DNA of 14,293 bases from an uncultured Prevotella sp. (GCA_947303825.1 CAMYZK010000027.1:1-14293); one strand, 5' to 3'; shown: positions 1 to 7,623, counted from the first letter of the stretch. Made by a program: numbers and translations. Notes: generated from the sequence alone by a model not told the origin.

Positions 1-1827
1 TTTAAGTTTGCACGAAGGATGACATCGCAATGGCCTTTAGAGTGGGCTGCACCTATTGCACACCCGGGAATGGTGAACACATACAGCTTGCACTTCTTCC
101 CCAGCGAACACTTCCTTACCAACAAGGTGGAGTGGGCCGACGAGGGAGACGTGTACATGGACAAGAATCCCAAGAAGAAGTACTTCTACAACAGGGAGTT
201 GGTATGGCAGATGCCCGGATGGTACTTCAACCTGAGCTACAAGCAGAAGAACTATATCAGGGAGAAGATCAATGACAAATACTACATCATCTTCACGCTG
301 TGGAAAGACGAGGAACACACCCAACCCCTTACCTTCGACTATTTCAAGGAGCAGCTATGGTTGGGCGGATTCTCGGACGACCCCAACATGATGGTGAAAG
401 ACCGCAACTACATCGCCCTGCCGCATAAAGGCTTCGACGACTGGACCATGTTCATCCCCTGGACCACGATACACTACTGGTGGAAGGACGGCATAAAAGC
501 CACAAAGGACAACCACACCTGCTTTGGCTACTACACCCTGACACTGAGCAACGACGGCAAGACACCCGCCACCAACCATGACTTCGACTATTCGGGATGG
601 CTGTCCATAGACGTTGGCTACGAAGAAACACAAAAAAAACCGACACCCCCTGGAGGGACTGGAGAGCGACGGGATACATGCCAACACCCGTGGTTTAAAT
701 ATCACAAAGACTACAGAGGCATACACAGTGAGCCCAAGCCAAATGGATGTACCACCGACTACAAGAAATACTGGGTATGGAAGAACTGCGGCGTGTGCGA
801 TGCCAGCTTCGGCTATGAAGAGGAGTTGGACCCCATAGGCACACGCTGTACCAACCACGACATGAAGGAGGTGGGCAGAAAAGAACGGGAGAAAGTAACG
901 ACGATTGGCGGAGTGAACGGAAACACCATAGAAGTGAAAACCATCATCGATGTTGTCTATGCATGCCAGAATGAGTGCTGCGACTACAAGATGACCATCC
1001 CCACATCAAAGACAGAGACAACCATCGTCGACCCGCCACTTCCACCAGAAGGAGAAGAACAAAAGTGTCCTCCACACATCTGGCATTACTCCTCGGAGAA
1101 GCATAAGCAGACAAGCAGCTATCCTACTACCGTCATAGAGGAGTTGAAGATGGACGTTGACACCCTGCGCATAAAAATGGGCGAGACAGAAATAACGCTG
1201 ATAAAGCGTGACGGACTATTCTTTACCGACTCGCTGGCAAGCAGACAGCTGTGGCTGGCACTCAACAAGGACAACAACTACCTTGGCATAAGCAAAACAG
1301 ACAGGGGGAAACTGAACAACGTGAACTACCAGGAGGCATACGACCTTATTGAGAAGATAAGCGAGAGAGCCAACAAGGAGAAAGGCATAAGCATGAACTT
1401 CTCGCTGCCCACACCCGACGAGATGCACCAACTGCTGAAAGACAGCATTGTGAAGCCAGTGACACAGCGCGCACAGAACATCACCACGTTCTTCGTAGAC
1501 AGCATAGAGGTCTACGACGGCAAAGGACGGAAGCTCACCAAGGAACAGCTGTCCACAGCACCCGAAGGAGCCAAGGTGAAGGTGCTGGTGGGAAAGATGG
1601 GCATAGACGGAAAGGTGGAGATGGTAGACATCAGCACCATCGACAAATCGACAGGCTTCATCCTGAAGGGAGAGCCCAACGAGCCGAAGGCGGAGAGAAA
1701 AATCGTCACCACGACAAAGTTCTACCACACCTATAAACGCCAGTGCGTGAGGTGCGGGCTGACGGAAAACATCCGTGAAAACGTGTTCCGCAACATGCGT
1801 TATCACCGACCGCTAATAAACGATTAA
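1..1827 (+). CDS. Hypothetical protein, 5'-truncated; three Cys/His knuckle cassettes with an embedded half FGE-like domain
   Basis: The frame is open to base 1 (it reads F-K-F-A-R-R before the first ATG at 19), so the gene probably begins upstream. Residues here count from that ATG, giving 602. Residues 1-200 are rich in Trp, Tyr and Phe and match no family I recognise. From 221 on there are three cassettes of a CxH or CxxH motif followed by paired cysteines: C221/H223 with C257/C260, C277/H280 with C316/C320/C321, and C350/H353 with C576/C579. They resemble zinc-ribbon knuckles. The third cassette is split by about 190 residues. Residues 385-473 of that stretch resemble the N-terminal half of the FGE/SUMF1 fold: a TDSLASRQLWLAL segment, then NVNYQEAYDLI, then SLPTPDEMHQLL, which parallels the family's RLPTEAEWEYA. 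The catalytic C-terminal half is absent. Function and location are unknown. ATA (Ile) and AGG (Arg) codons are more frequent than in the exbB cluster. The reading frame is secure; the domain readings are by eye. Confidence 0.85.
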   Translation, partial: FKFARRMTSQWPLEWAAPIAHPGMVNTYSLHFFPSEHFLTNKVEWADEGDVYMDKNPKKKYFYNRELVWQMPGWYFNLSYKQKNYIREKINDKYYIIFTLWKDEEHTQPLTFDYFKEQLWLGGFSDDPNMMVKDRNYIALPHKGFDDWTMFIPWTTIHYWWKDGIKATKDNHTCFGYYTLTLSNDGKTPATNHDFDYSGWLSIDVGYEETQKKPTPPGGTGERRDTCQHPWFKYHKDYRGIHSEPKPNGCTTDYKKYWVWKNCGVCDASFGYEEELDPIGTRCTNHDMKEVGRKEREKVTTIGGVNGNTIEVKTIIDVVYACQNECCDYKMTIPTSKTETTIVDPPLPPEGEEQKCPPHIWHYSSEKHKQTSSYPTTVIEELKMDVDTLRIKMGETEITLIKRDGLFFTDSLASRQLWLALNKDNNYLGISKTDRGKLNNVNYQEAYDLIEKISERANKEKGISMNFSLPTPDEMHQLLKDSIVKPVTQRAQNITTFFVDSIEVYDGKGRKLTKEQLSTAPEGAKVKVLVGKMGIDGKVEMVDISTIDKSTGFILKGEPNEPKAERKIVTTTKFYHTYKRQCVRCGLTENIRENVFRNMRYHRPLIND

Positions 1828-1850
1828 CAACCATAAAAACCTAGAAGACT

Positions 1851-2816
1851 ATGAAAAAGAAATTATTCTTACTTGTAGCTGTTGCACTGTCAACAGCTGG
1901 GGCATCGGCACAGTGGAGCTTCCCCACGGCCTATCAGAATATGATTCCAGACGTAAACAACTTCGAGCTACACCACATCTGGAGTGACATGGTGATGGGC
2001 AAGCCCAGCCAGGGACTAGGGCTCCTGAACCCCGGAGCAAAGAAAATCGTTACAAAGATAGAATCGGAAGTCTACGATTTTACGCCCGTATGGACCTACG
2101 AGCTGTATCCTAACGGACTCACCAAGAGCGACGATGCAACCAACGGGAAACACACCTACAACTACGACAAGCAGTGGAGACTGCAGAGTATCACAGACAA
2201 AGACGGAAAGGTGGCCTTCAGATATATCTACGATGCCGACAAGAGGCTGAAGCAGTGCATCTACGAGGGAGGCATACACGAAGAATACGCCTACGAATAT
2301 GACAGTAAAGGAGCACTGACCGCCATCAAGAAAGGCCAGAACACCTACACCATCAAAGACAGCTGCTACGTGCAGTACGACTTTAAAGACCCCGACTTCG
2401 AGACGTGGCCCACAAAGTTCGTCTTCGACCAGAAGAAACGCCTGAAGACCTTCGACAGCATCGTTATTGATGGCATGGACGAGCCTATCATCGTAAAAAC
2501 CCAGATAACATGGAACTTCGGCACCGGCAAATTTCCAACAGGTATTACCCGGCGTTTGGGAGAATTCAACCCTAAGAAGAACATCTTCATTGGCAAGCCA
2601 GAGGTGAAGAACTGCCAATATACCTTCACCTACGACAGCAAAGGAAACTGGACCAGCTGGAAACAGACGGGCGGATACCCGAAATTCACCATCACACGCA
2701 CCATTACCTACTACACCGACGAGGAGGTGAAGGCAGCAGTGGCCGAGATGGAAGCCTCCCGACAGGCAAAGAAAGAACCAAAAGAAGAAAAAAAGGAAGA
2801 AATGTGGGAGTTCTGA
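1851..2816 (+). CDS. Secreted YD-repeat-like hypothetical protein
   Basis: The 321-residue product starts with a clear signal peptide (MKKKLFLLVAVALSTAGASA, cleavage likely before Gln21), so it should be periplasmic or exposed. Residues about 102-165 hold tandem strand-turn units of the type YxYDxxxRLxxI and YIYDADKRLKQ, then YEYDSKGALTAI. A further unit, YTFTYDSKGNWTSW, lies near 247-260 and is followed by an R-x-I-x-Y-Y ending. This pattern is common in secreted Bacteroidota proteins that resemble single RHS/YD repeats, but the gene is far too short for a full RHS shell. The C-terminus (about 300-321) is Lys/Glu-rich, probably a flexible tail. It begins 23 bp after the preceding gene and may be co-transcribed with it. 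No enzymatic motif is visible and no function can be assigned. Confidence 0.85.
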   Translation: MKKKLFLLVAVALSTAGASAQWSFPTAYQNMIPDVNNFELHHIWSDMVMGKPSQGLGLLNPGAKKIVTKIESEVYDFTPVWTYELYPNGLTKSDDATNGKHTYNYDKQWRLQSITDKDGKVAFRYIYDADKRLKQCIYEGGIHEEYAYEYDSKGALTAIKKGQNTYTIKDSCYVQYDFKDPDFETWPTKFVFDQKKRLKTFDSIVIDGMDEPIIVKTQITWNFGTGKFPTGITRRLGEFNPKKNIFIGKPEVKNCQYTFTYDSKGNWTSWKQTGGYPKFTITRTITYYTDEEVKAAVAEMEASRQAKKEPKEEKKEEMWEF

Positions 2817-2845
2817 TTGGCAAAATGTAAAAAAACATCGCTTTT

Positions 2846-2878
2846 TTTGTGCTATTCGAAAATAAATGTGTACCTTTG
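2846..2878 (+). promoter_or_regulatory. Bacteroidota-type promoter for the aminotransferase gene
   Basis: A TTTG at 2846-2849 is followed, after 21 bp, by TACCTTTG at 2871-2878. This matches the Bacteroidota primary-sigma consensus (TTTG at -33, TAnnTTTG at -7). The start codon at 2913 would give a leader of about 30 nt. Just upstream, an A-run (from about 2829), a short loop and a T-run (2842-2848) could form a weak terminator for the preceding gene; that part is tentative. Confidence 0.75.
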
Positions 2879-2912
2879 CACGTTAATTTGATACAAAATA
2901 CAGATTTACTAT

Positions 2913-4112
2913 ATGCAACAACTATCCAACCGCCTGCAACGACTGGCACCTTCGGCCACTCTGGCAATGTCGCAGAAAAGCAGCGAGATGAAAGCCCAGG
3001 GCATTGACGTCATCAACATGAGCGTCGGCGAGCCTGACTTCAACACCCCCGACCATATCAAGGAAGCTGCAAAGGAAGCCATTGAGCAGAACTACTCAAA
3101 ATACTCGCCTGTGCCGGGTTATGCCGACCTGAGACAGGCCATTGCCGAGAAGCTGAAGCGGGAGAACGGGCTGGAATACAGCACGAGCGAGATACTGGTG
3201 TCTAACGGTGCCAAGCAGAGTGTCTGCAACACCGTCCTAGCCCTGGTAAACCCCGGCGAGGAGGTTATCATACCGGCCCCCTACTGGGTGAGCTATCCGC
3301 AGATGGCACTGCTGGCAGGCGGCAAGCCCGTCTTCGTGGAAGCCACCTTCGAGCAGGAGTTCAAGATGACTCCCGAGCAGCTGGAGGCAGCCATCACCCC
3401 CAACACCAGGATGCTCATTCTCTGCTCGCCAAGCAACCCTACCGGCTCTGTATATAATAAAGATGAATTGCGCGCACTCGCGAACATTATATTAAAGCAC
3501 GACGGACTGTATGTGCTGGCCGACGAGATATACGAGCATATCAACTACGTGGGACACCATGAGTCGATAGCACAGTTCCCCGGCATGAAGGAGCGCACCA
3601 TCGTTGTCAACGGCGTGTCGAAGGCATACGCCATGACGGGATGGCGCATAGGCTATATCGCAGCTCCGGAATGGATAGTAAAGGGATGCAACAAGCTGCA
3701 AGGGCAGTACACCAGCGGACCGTGCTCGGTGAGCCAGAAGGCAGCACTGGCAGCATACGTGGAGAGCCAGCAGTGCGTGGAAGACATGCGTCAGGCTTTT
3801 GAACGCAGGCGAGACCTGATAGTAAGCCTGGCCAAGCAGATACCCGGACTGGAGGTCAACGTGCCGCAGGGAGCCTTCTACCTCTTCCCCAAATGCGCTG
3901 CGTTCTATGGCAGCAAAACGCCCGACGGCAAGGCAATAGAGAATGCTACCGACCTGGCCATGTATCTGCTGGAAGAGGCACATGTGGCCACCGTCGGAGG
4001 CGATGCCTTCGGCGACCCAGCATGCTTCCGCATGAGCTATGCCACTAGCGATGACAACATACGTGAAGCCATGAAACGGATAAAAGAAGCACTGGCAAGG
4101 CTGAAAAAATGA
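2913..4112 (+). CDS. PLP-dependent aminotransferase, class I/II (aspartate aminotransferase type)
   Basis: A 399-residue fold-type I aminotransferase, full length for the family, expected to be cytoplasmic. Visible landmarks in order: the N-terminal SVGEPDFNTPDHI substrate segment (37-49), the Y-S-P-V-P-G-Y segment (64-70), SNPTG with Asn175, ADEIY with Asp204 (which pairs with the pyridine nitrogen of PLP), the SKAYAMTGWRIGY signature with Schiff-base Lys237 and Arg245, and FRMSYA with Arg373, which binds the substrate alpha-carboxylate. This pattern fits the aspartate aminotransferase subgroup often named aspC, aspB or aat, which moves an amino group between aspartate or glutamate and 2-oxoacids. 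A related specificity (prephenate, aromatic or alanine) cannot be excluded from motifs. It has its own promoter, and the next promoter lies downstream before exbB, so it is probably monocistronic. Confidence 0.93.
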   Translation: MQQLSNRLQRLAPSATLAMSQKSSEMKAQGIDVINMSVGEPDFNTPDHIKEAAKEAIEQNYSKYSPVPGYADLRQAIAEKLKRENGLEYSTSEILVSNGAKQSVCNTVLALVNPGEEVIIPAPYWVSYPQMALLAGGKPVFVEATFEQEFKMTPEQLEAAITPNTRMLILCSPSNPTGSVYNKDELRALANIILKHDGLYVLADEIYEHINYVGHHESIAQFPGMKERTIVVNGVSKAYAMTGWRIGYIAAPEWIVKGCNKLQGQYTSGPCSVSQKAALAAYVESQQCVEDMRQAFERRRDLIVSLAKQIPGLEVNVPQGAFYLFPKCAAFYGSKTPDGKAIENATDLAMYLLEEAHVATVGGDAFGDPACFRMSYATSDDNIREAMKRIKEALARLKK

Positions 4113-4123
4113 AAAAAAAGAAC

Positions 4124-4140
4124 GTTAAACGTTGTTAAAC
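4124..4140 (+). repeat. GTTAAAC direct repeat upstream of exbB
   Basis: GTTAAAC occurs at 4124-4130 and again at 4134-4140, a 10-bp period that places both copies on the same face of the helix. They lie 26-42 bp upstream of the exbB -7 box. No good TTTG -33 element is present there, so the pair may be an operator or an alternative sigma-factor element. The function is inferred only from position. Confidence 0.4.
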
Positions 4141-4165
4141 ATTAATGAACTCCACTTTTTTGTGC

Positions 4166-4173
4166 TATCTTTG
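4166..4173 (+). promoter_or_regulatory. -7 box of the exbB operon promoter
   Basis: TATCTTTG matches the Bacteroidota TAnnTTTG -7 consensus. A matching -33 TTTG at the expected spacing is absent (the sequence near 4141-4146 is ATTAAT). Transcription would start near 4180, leaving an A/T-rich leader of about 110 nt before exbB. The last 20 bases before the start codon are mostly A, as is usual for well-translated genes of this phylum. Confidence 0.6.
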
Positions 4174-4291
4174 TGGCGTTTTCCAATATCATAAACCTAC
4201 AAATGACGGCAGAACTTACTGAACTGACAATATTTTAGACCATTATCACTTATATTTTTTAATAACTTAAAAACAAAAAAAATTAAAATCT

Positions 4292-5149
4292 ATGGCAACT
4301 ACACCACAAACAGCTGCTCCTAAGCAGCAAGCAAAGGCAGCCCCCAAGGCTAAAGGTACAAGCAGCGTCGGCATCAAAGATGCCATTTGGGTGATCGTCG
4401 TCTGCGGCATCATCGCATTCTGCAACTTCTTCTTCAATCTGGGTAGCGCCAGCCACTTCGAGGGCGGCGACAACACAGGCAGCCCACTCGACATCTGGGG
4501 TACCATCTTCAAGGGCGGTATCATCGTGCCTGTCATCCACACCCTGTTGCTCACCGTGCTCTTCATGGCTGTTGAGCGTGTCATCGCTCTGAGCAAGTGC
4601 ATCGGTAAGGAGAAGCTCGCCACCTTCGTAGGCAAGATCAAGAAAGACATCAAGGCAAAGGACTTCGACGCCGCTCTGAAGAACTGCGACAAGCAGGGTG
4701 GAAGCGTTGCTAACGTCGTTCGCGCTGCCGTTATGGCTTACAAAGAGGTAGACGCAGCCACTGGCATCAAGAAGGAAGTGAAGATTGCTCGCATACAGCA
4801 GGCTCACGAAGAGGCTATCGCTGTTGAGATGCCTACACTGACCATGAACCTCCCCATCATCGCCACTATCGTTACACTGGGTACTCTTACCGGTCTGCTC
4901 GGTACTGTGGTAGGTATGATCAAGTCGTTCCAGGCTCTGGCACAGGGCGGTGGCGGTGACTCTGTTGAGCTGTCTGCAGGTATCTCTGAGGCCCTTATCA
5001 ACACAGCCTTCGGTATCGGTACTTCTTGGCTCGCTGTAGTCTCCTACAACTTCTTCACCAACCGCATCGACAAGATTGCGTTTGCACTGGACGAAATTGG
5101 TTATTCAATAGCACAGACCTACGCCGCTACTCACGCCGAAGAAGCTTAA
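4292..5149 (+). CDS. exbB: ExbB proton channel (MotA/TolQ/ExbB family)
   Basis: This 285-residue inner-membrane protein forms, with ExbD, the channel that uses the proton motive force to drive TonB. An Ala/Pro/Lys-rich N-terminus (1-24) precedes hydrophobic segments at about 30-50, 75-100, 185-210 and 227-255. The last two carry the conserved TolQ/ExbB features, TLGTLTGLLGTVVGMIKSF (195-213) and the small-residue helix GISEALINTAFGIG (230-243). The cytoplasmic region between about 101 and 184 is Lys-rich. It has four predicted membrane segments rather than the three of E. coli ExbB; the extra N-terminal one is usual in Bacteroidota homologs as I know them. Ile codons are mostly ATC, unlike the upstream genes, which suggests high expression. 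It leads the operon with exbD1 31 bp downstream. Confidence 0.95.
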   Translation: MATTPQTAAPKQQAKAAPKAKGTSSVGIKDAIWVIVVCGIIAFCNFFFNLGSASHFEGGDNTGSPLDIWGTIFKGGIIVPVIHTLLLTVLFMAVERVIALSKCIGKEKLATFVGKIKKDIKAKDFDAALKNCDKQGGSVANVVRAAVMAYKEVDAATGIKKEVKIARIQQAHEEAIAVEMPTLTMNLPIIATIVTLGTLTGLLGTVVGMIKSFQALAQGGGGDSVELSAGISEALINTAFGIGTSWLAVVSYNFFTNRIDKIAFALDEIGYSIAQTYAATHAEEA

Positions 5150-5180
5150 TTTTTGCTAACCCTCTAAACATTTTACTACT

Positions 5181-5942
5181 ATGGGTAAGTTAAAAATTAA
5201 GAAAAACGACGTCTGGATCGACATGACTCCTATGTCGGACGTCATGGTGCTGCTGCTCACCTTCTTCATGCTCAGCGCAAACTTCGTGAAAAACGAAGTG
5301 GTGAAGGTGGTCACACCATCGTCGCAGACAGAGTCGAAGGTCCCAAAGAGCGCCACGCTGGACATCATGATCAAGCCCGACACCATCAACAAGGGCACAG
5401 CACAGGAAGCCATCATCGGACGTGTGTTCCTGGGTACCGACAAGGTGGTCACGATGGAGAACGCGCTGGACACGCTCCTTACGAAAGACTTCACGAAGTA
5501 TAAGAAGGACTTCTATAACAACAACGTGAAGAATGAAGCACTATGGAACACCTTCAAGGCCGAGACACAGATTGGTATGCCGCTGAAAGACCTGGCATCC
5601 TATCTGGGCAAGACCCACGAGGAGATGGTCAAGGACCTGAAGGTAGCAGGTGTGCCCCTCGACAGTATCGACGGTGGCATGAGCGAGTTCCAGTACTGGG
5701 TGAAAGCCCTCAAGGCGGGCTATAAGAAGTGGTATAAGGAGATGACCGACGAGAAGAACGAGACGCTCTCTGCAAGCGAGAAGGCAGAACTGCCCACCAA
5801 GCTTGACATCTGCATCAAGGCAGACAAGGAGACTCCCTACTCAACCTTCAAACTGGTTATCAACGAGCTACAGGATATAATGGAGAGCCGCTACAAGCTG
5901 CTTACACAGTATAAGAAACCCGTAGAAGAGAAAGGAAATTAA
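5181..5942 (+). CDS. exbD: ExbD-family biopolymer transporter, first copy
   Basis: The product is a 253-residue partner of ExbB in the TonB-energising complex. A short cytoplasmic tail is followed by the single transmembrane helix with the family signature DMTPMSDVMVLLLTFFML (14-31). Asp20 sits at the position of the proton-carrying Asp25 of E. coli ExbD. The periplasmic ExbD fold can be traced in two parts: strands around 57-95 (DIMIKPDT and GRVFLGTDKVVTMEN) and the C-terminal part LDICIKADKETPYSTFKLVINEL (208-230). Between them lie about 105 mostly helical, charged residues (about 100-205) that a typical ExbD of about 140 residues lacks. It is followed after 3 bp by a second ExbD, so the two are translationally close. 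Confidence 0.92.
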   Translation: MGKLKIKKNDVWIDMTPMSDVMVLLLTFFMLSANFVKNEVVKVVTPSSQTESKVPKSATLDIMIKPDTINKGTAQEAIIGRVFLGTDKVVTMENALDTLLTKDFTKYKKDFYNNNVKNEALWNTFKAETQIGMPLKDLASYLGKTHEEMVKDLKVAGVPLDSIDGGMSEFQYWVKALKAGYKKWYKEMTDEKNETLSASEKAELPTKLDICIKADKETPYSTFKLVINELQDIMESRYKLLTQYKKPVEEKGN

Positions 5943-5945
5943 GCT

Positions 5946-6737
5946 ATGGCAAAGAAAAAAGAAAGCAAACAGAAAAAGATGAATGTCCGCGTCGACTTCA
6001 CGCCGATGGTGGATATGATGATGCTTCTGATTACGTTCTTCATGCTGTGTACGTCGCTTGCTAAGCCTCAGGCCATGCAACTCACAATGCCTGCCAAGCA
6101 GGATGCGCCGAAAGACCAGAAGGAAAAATCGAAGACCGAGCTGACGGTAGACGTCTACCTGCTGGCCGACAACAAGATTTACACCTATATCGTTGACAAG
6201 GCAGAGAAGTATGGCGACCCCGAATACCTCGAAGAGGTGACATGGGGAACAGGCAAGGGAAGCATACGTGATAAGCTGGTGAACTACAACCCCTATAAGG
6301 ACGCTGTGGCTCCCATTCAGGCTATCATGAACGCAAAGAAGCAGCTCGACGCATGGGTCGTGGCACAGCCCAAGACCAACAAGGACGTGAACGACTCTAT
6401 CTACGAGCACGCTCTGAGCTGGATTCGTAAAGGTAAGCTCGATGTGGTGTCAAACAACTCGCTGAACAAGGCAAAGTACGACGAGTATGACCGCCAGTCC
6501 AAGGATCCCAACTTCGTTGAGGACAACGACAAGCTGGCAACCACCATCAACGTGAACATCAAGCCCCTGGACGACAGTACTTACGATAACTTGGTAACTA
6601 TTCTGGACGAGATGGCAGTATGCTGCATTGGTACTTACCGTATCAGCAACGTCAACGTCGACGACCTCACCCTCCTCTCGAAGAAGGAAGGCACCGGCGT
6701 TCAGGCTCCTGCCGCAGCAGCCCCTGCCGCTCCCTAG
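5946..6737 (+). CDS. exbD: ExbD-family biopolymer transporter, second copy
   Basis: This 263-residue ExbD paralog has a Lys-rich N-terminus and the membrane signature VDFTPMVDMMMLLITFFML (16-34). Asp23 takes the place of the proton-carrying residue. The periplasmic fold appears as ELTVDVYLLADNKIYTYIV (65-83) and as INVNIKPLDDSTYDNLVTIL (201-220), separated by an inserted region of about 110 residues (85-195). The insert differs in sequence from that of the first ExbD. Two adjacent cysteines (226-227) lie in the last helix. The tail ends in an Ala/Pro-rich stretch (253-263). An AAAGGA sequence (5931-5936), inside the previous gene, may serve as ribosome binding site. Two ExbDs next to each other suggest a heteromeric ExbD pair, which is an inference. 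Confidence 0.92.
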   Translation: MAKKKESKQKKMNVRVDFTPMVDMMMLLITFFMLCTSLAKPQAMQLTMPAKQDAPKDQKEKSKTELTVDVYLLADNKIYTYIVDKAEKYGDPEYLEEVTWGTGKGSIRDKLVNYNPYKDAVAPIQAIMNAKKQLDAWVVAQPKTNKDVNDSIYEHALSWIRKGKLDVVSNNSLNKAKYDEYDRQSKDPNFVEDNDKLATTINVNIKPLDDSTYDNLVTILDEMAVCCIGTYRISNVNVDDLTLLSKKEGTGVQAPAAAAPAAP

Positions 6738-6771
6738 TATGATTGTCTAATAAAAAACATCGAATGCAACT

Positions 6772-7623
6772 ATGTCAAAAATAGATTTATTAGACCAGCA
6801 ATGGATTGACCTCGTCTTTGATGGCAAAAACGAGGCATACGGTGCTTACCAGCTACGTAAAGGTACTAGCCAGCGCAACCTCATGGCTCTGCTTATCCTC
6901 ATCGCAGGCATCATAGCTATCGTAGCCATCTTCCTTCTCTATGGTGTTGCCAAGGATGCCCTGACACCCAACGTAGACCAGGAGATGGGAGTGGAAGTAC
7001 AGGCTACCGACGTCAACGAGGAAGAAGAGGACAAGGAGGAAGAAGAAGACATCATCTACGAGGAGCCGAAGGCCGAACAGGAACAGGTGCTGCTCGAAGA
7101 GCTTGTCAACTCTGAGAAGTTCACCGACCTGGAGCGTGACGACGAGAAACCCGTTGACCAGCCTAAGTCTAACGAAGAGGCTGACAAGGGCGAAGCCACA
7201 ACAGGTACTATGGACTTCAAGGAAGGCTCTGATGAAGGTACCAAGCAGATGACCGAGGAGAAGGTCATCGTGGAAGAGAAGGTAGAAGTTGCACCCAAGG
7301 AAGACCGCACGGTGTTCGAGGTGGTGGAGCAGATGCCTAAGTTCCCCGGTGGCGATGCTGCACTCATGTCGTTCCTCAGCTCACACATCAAGTATCCTGC
7401 CATAGCAGAGGAGAATGGTGTACAGGGCCGCGTCGTCTGTACCTTCGTGGTGGAGAAAGACGGTTCTATCACCGATGTCAAAGTGGCAAAGGGTGTTGAC
7501 CCGTCGCTCGACAAGGAGGCCGTTCGAGTCATCAAGAGCATGCCCAAGTGGATTCCTGGTAAGCAGAACGGCTCGGCAGTACGTGTGAAGTTCACCGTTC
7601 CCGTAACGTTCAGACTGCAGTAA
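6772..7623 (+). CDS. tonB: TonB energy transducer
   Basis: A 283-residue inner-membrane anchored protein that carries energy from ExbBD to TonB-dependent outer-membrane receptors. The N-terminal cytoplasmic segment has the Bacteroidota-typical FDGKNEAYGAYQLRK (16-30), followed by one transmembrane helix (37-59). A periplasmic linker (about 60-175) is very rich in Glu and Asp, with few prolines. The C-terminal TonB domain (about 180-283) is complete: MPKFPGGDAALMSFLSSHIKYP, then GVQGRVVCTFVVEKDGSI, then the helix and last strand ending VPVTFRLQ. It follows exbD2 by 34 bp and precedes the lipoprotein gene by 19 bp. The acidic linker contrasts with the Pro/Lys-rich linker of E. coli TonB. Confidence 0.95.
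   Translation: MSKIDLLDQQWIDLVFDGKNEAYGAYQLRKGTSQRNLMALLILIAGIIAIVAIFLLYGVAKDALTPNVDQEMGVEVQATDVNEEEEDKEEEEDIIYEEPKAEQEQVLLEELVNSEKFTDLERDDEKPVDQPKSNEEADKGEATTGTMDFKEGSDEGTKQMTEEKVIVEEKVEVAPKEDRTVFEVVEQMPKFPGGDAALMSFLSSHIKYPAIAEENGVQGRVVCTFVVEKDGSITDVKVAKGVDPSLDKEAVRVIKSMPKWIPGKQNGSAVRVKFTVPVTFRLQ

Noticed and set aside
1216..1806. Minus-strand open frames opposite the first gene and other shadows (355-858, 2016-2618, 3492-3983, 4283-4807)
   Set aside because: All overlap well-supported plus-strand genes, lack signal or domain features and have composition typical of antisense frames.
1851..2816. RHS toxin or contact-dependent inhibition gene
   Set aside because: Only a few YD-like units, no RHS core motif, no toxin tip and no immunity gene nearby.
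4121..4140. AACGTTAAACGTT as hairpin terminator of the aminotransferase
   Set aside because: Pairing is imperfect and no T-run follows; the direct-repeat reading is better.
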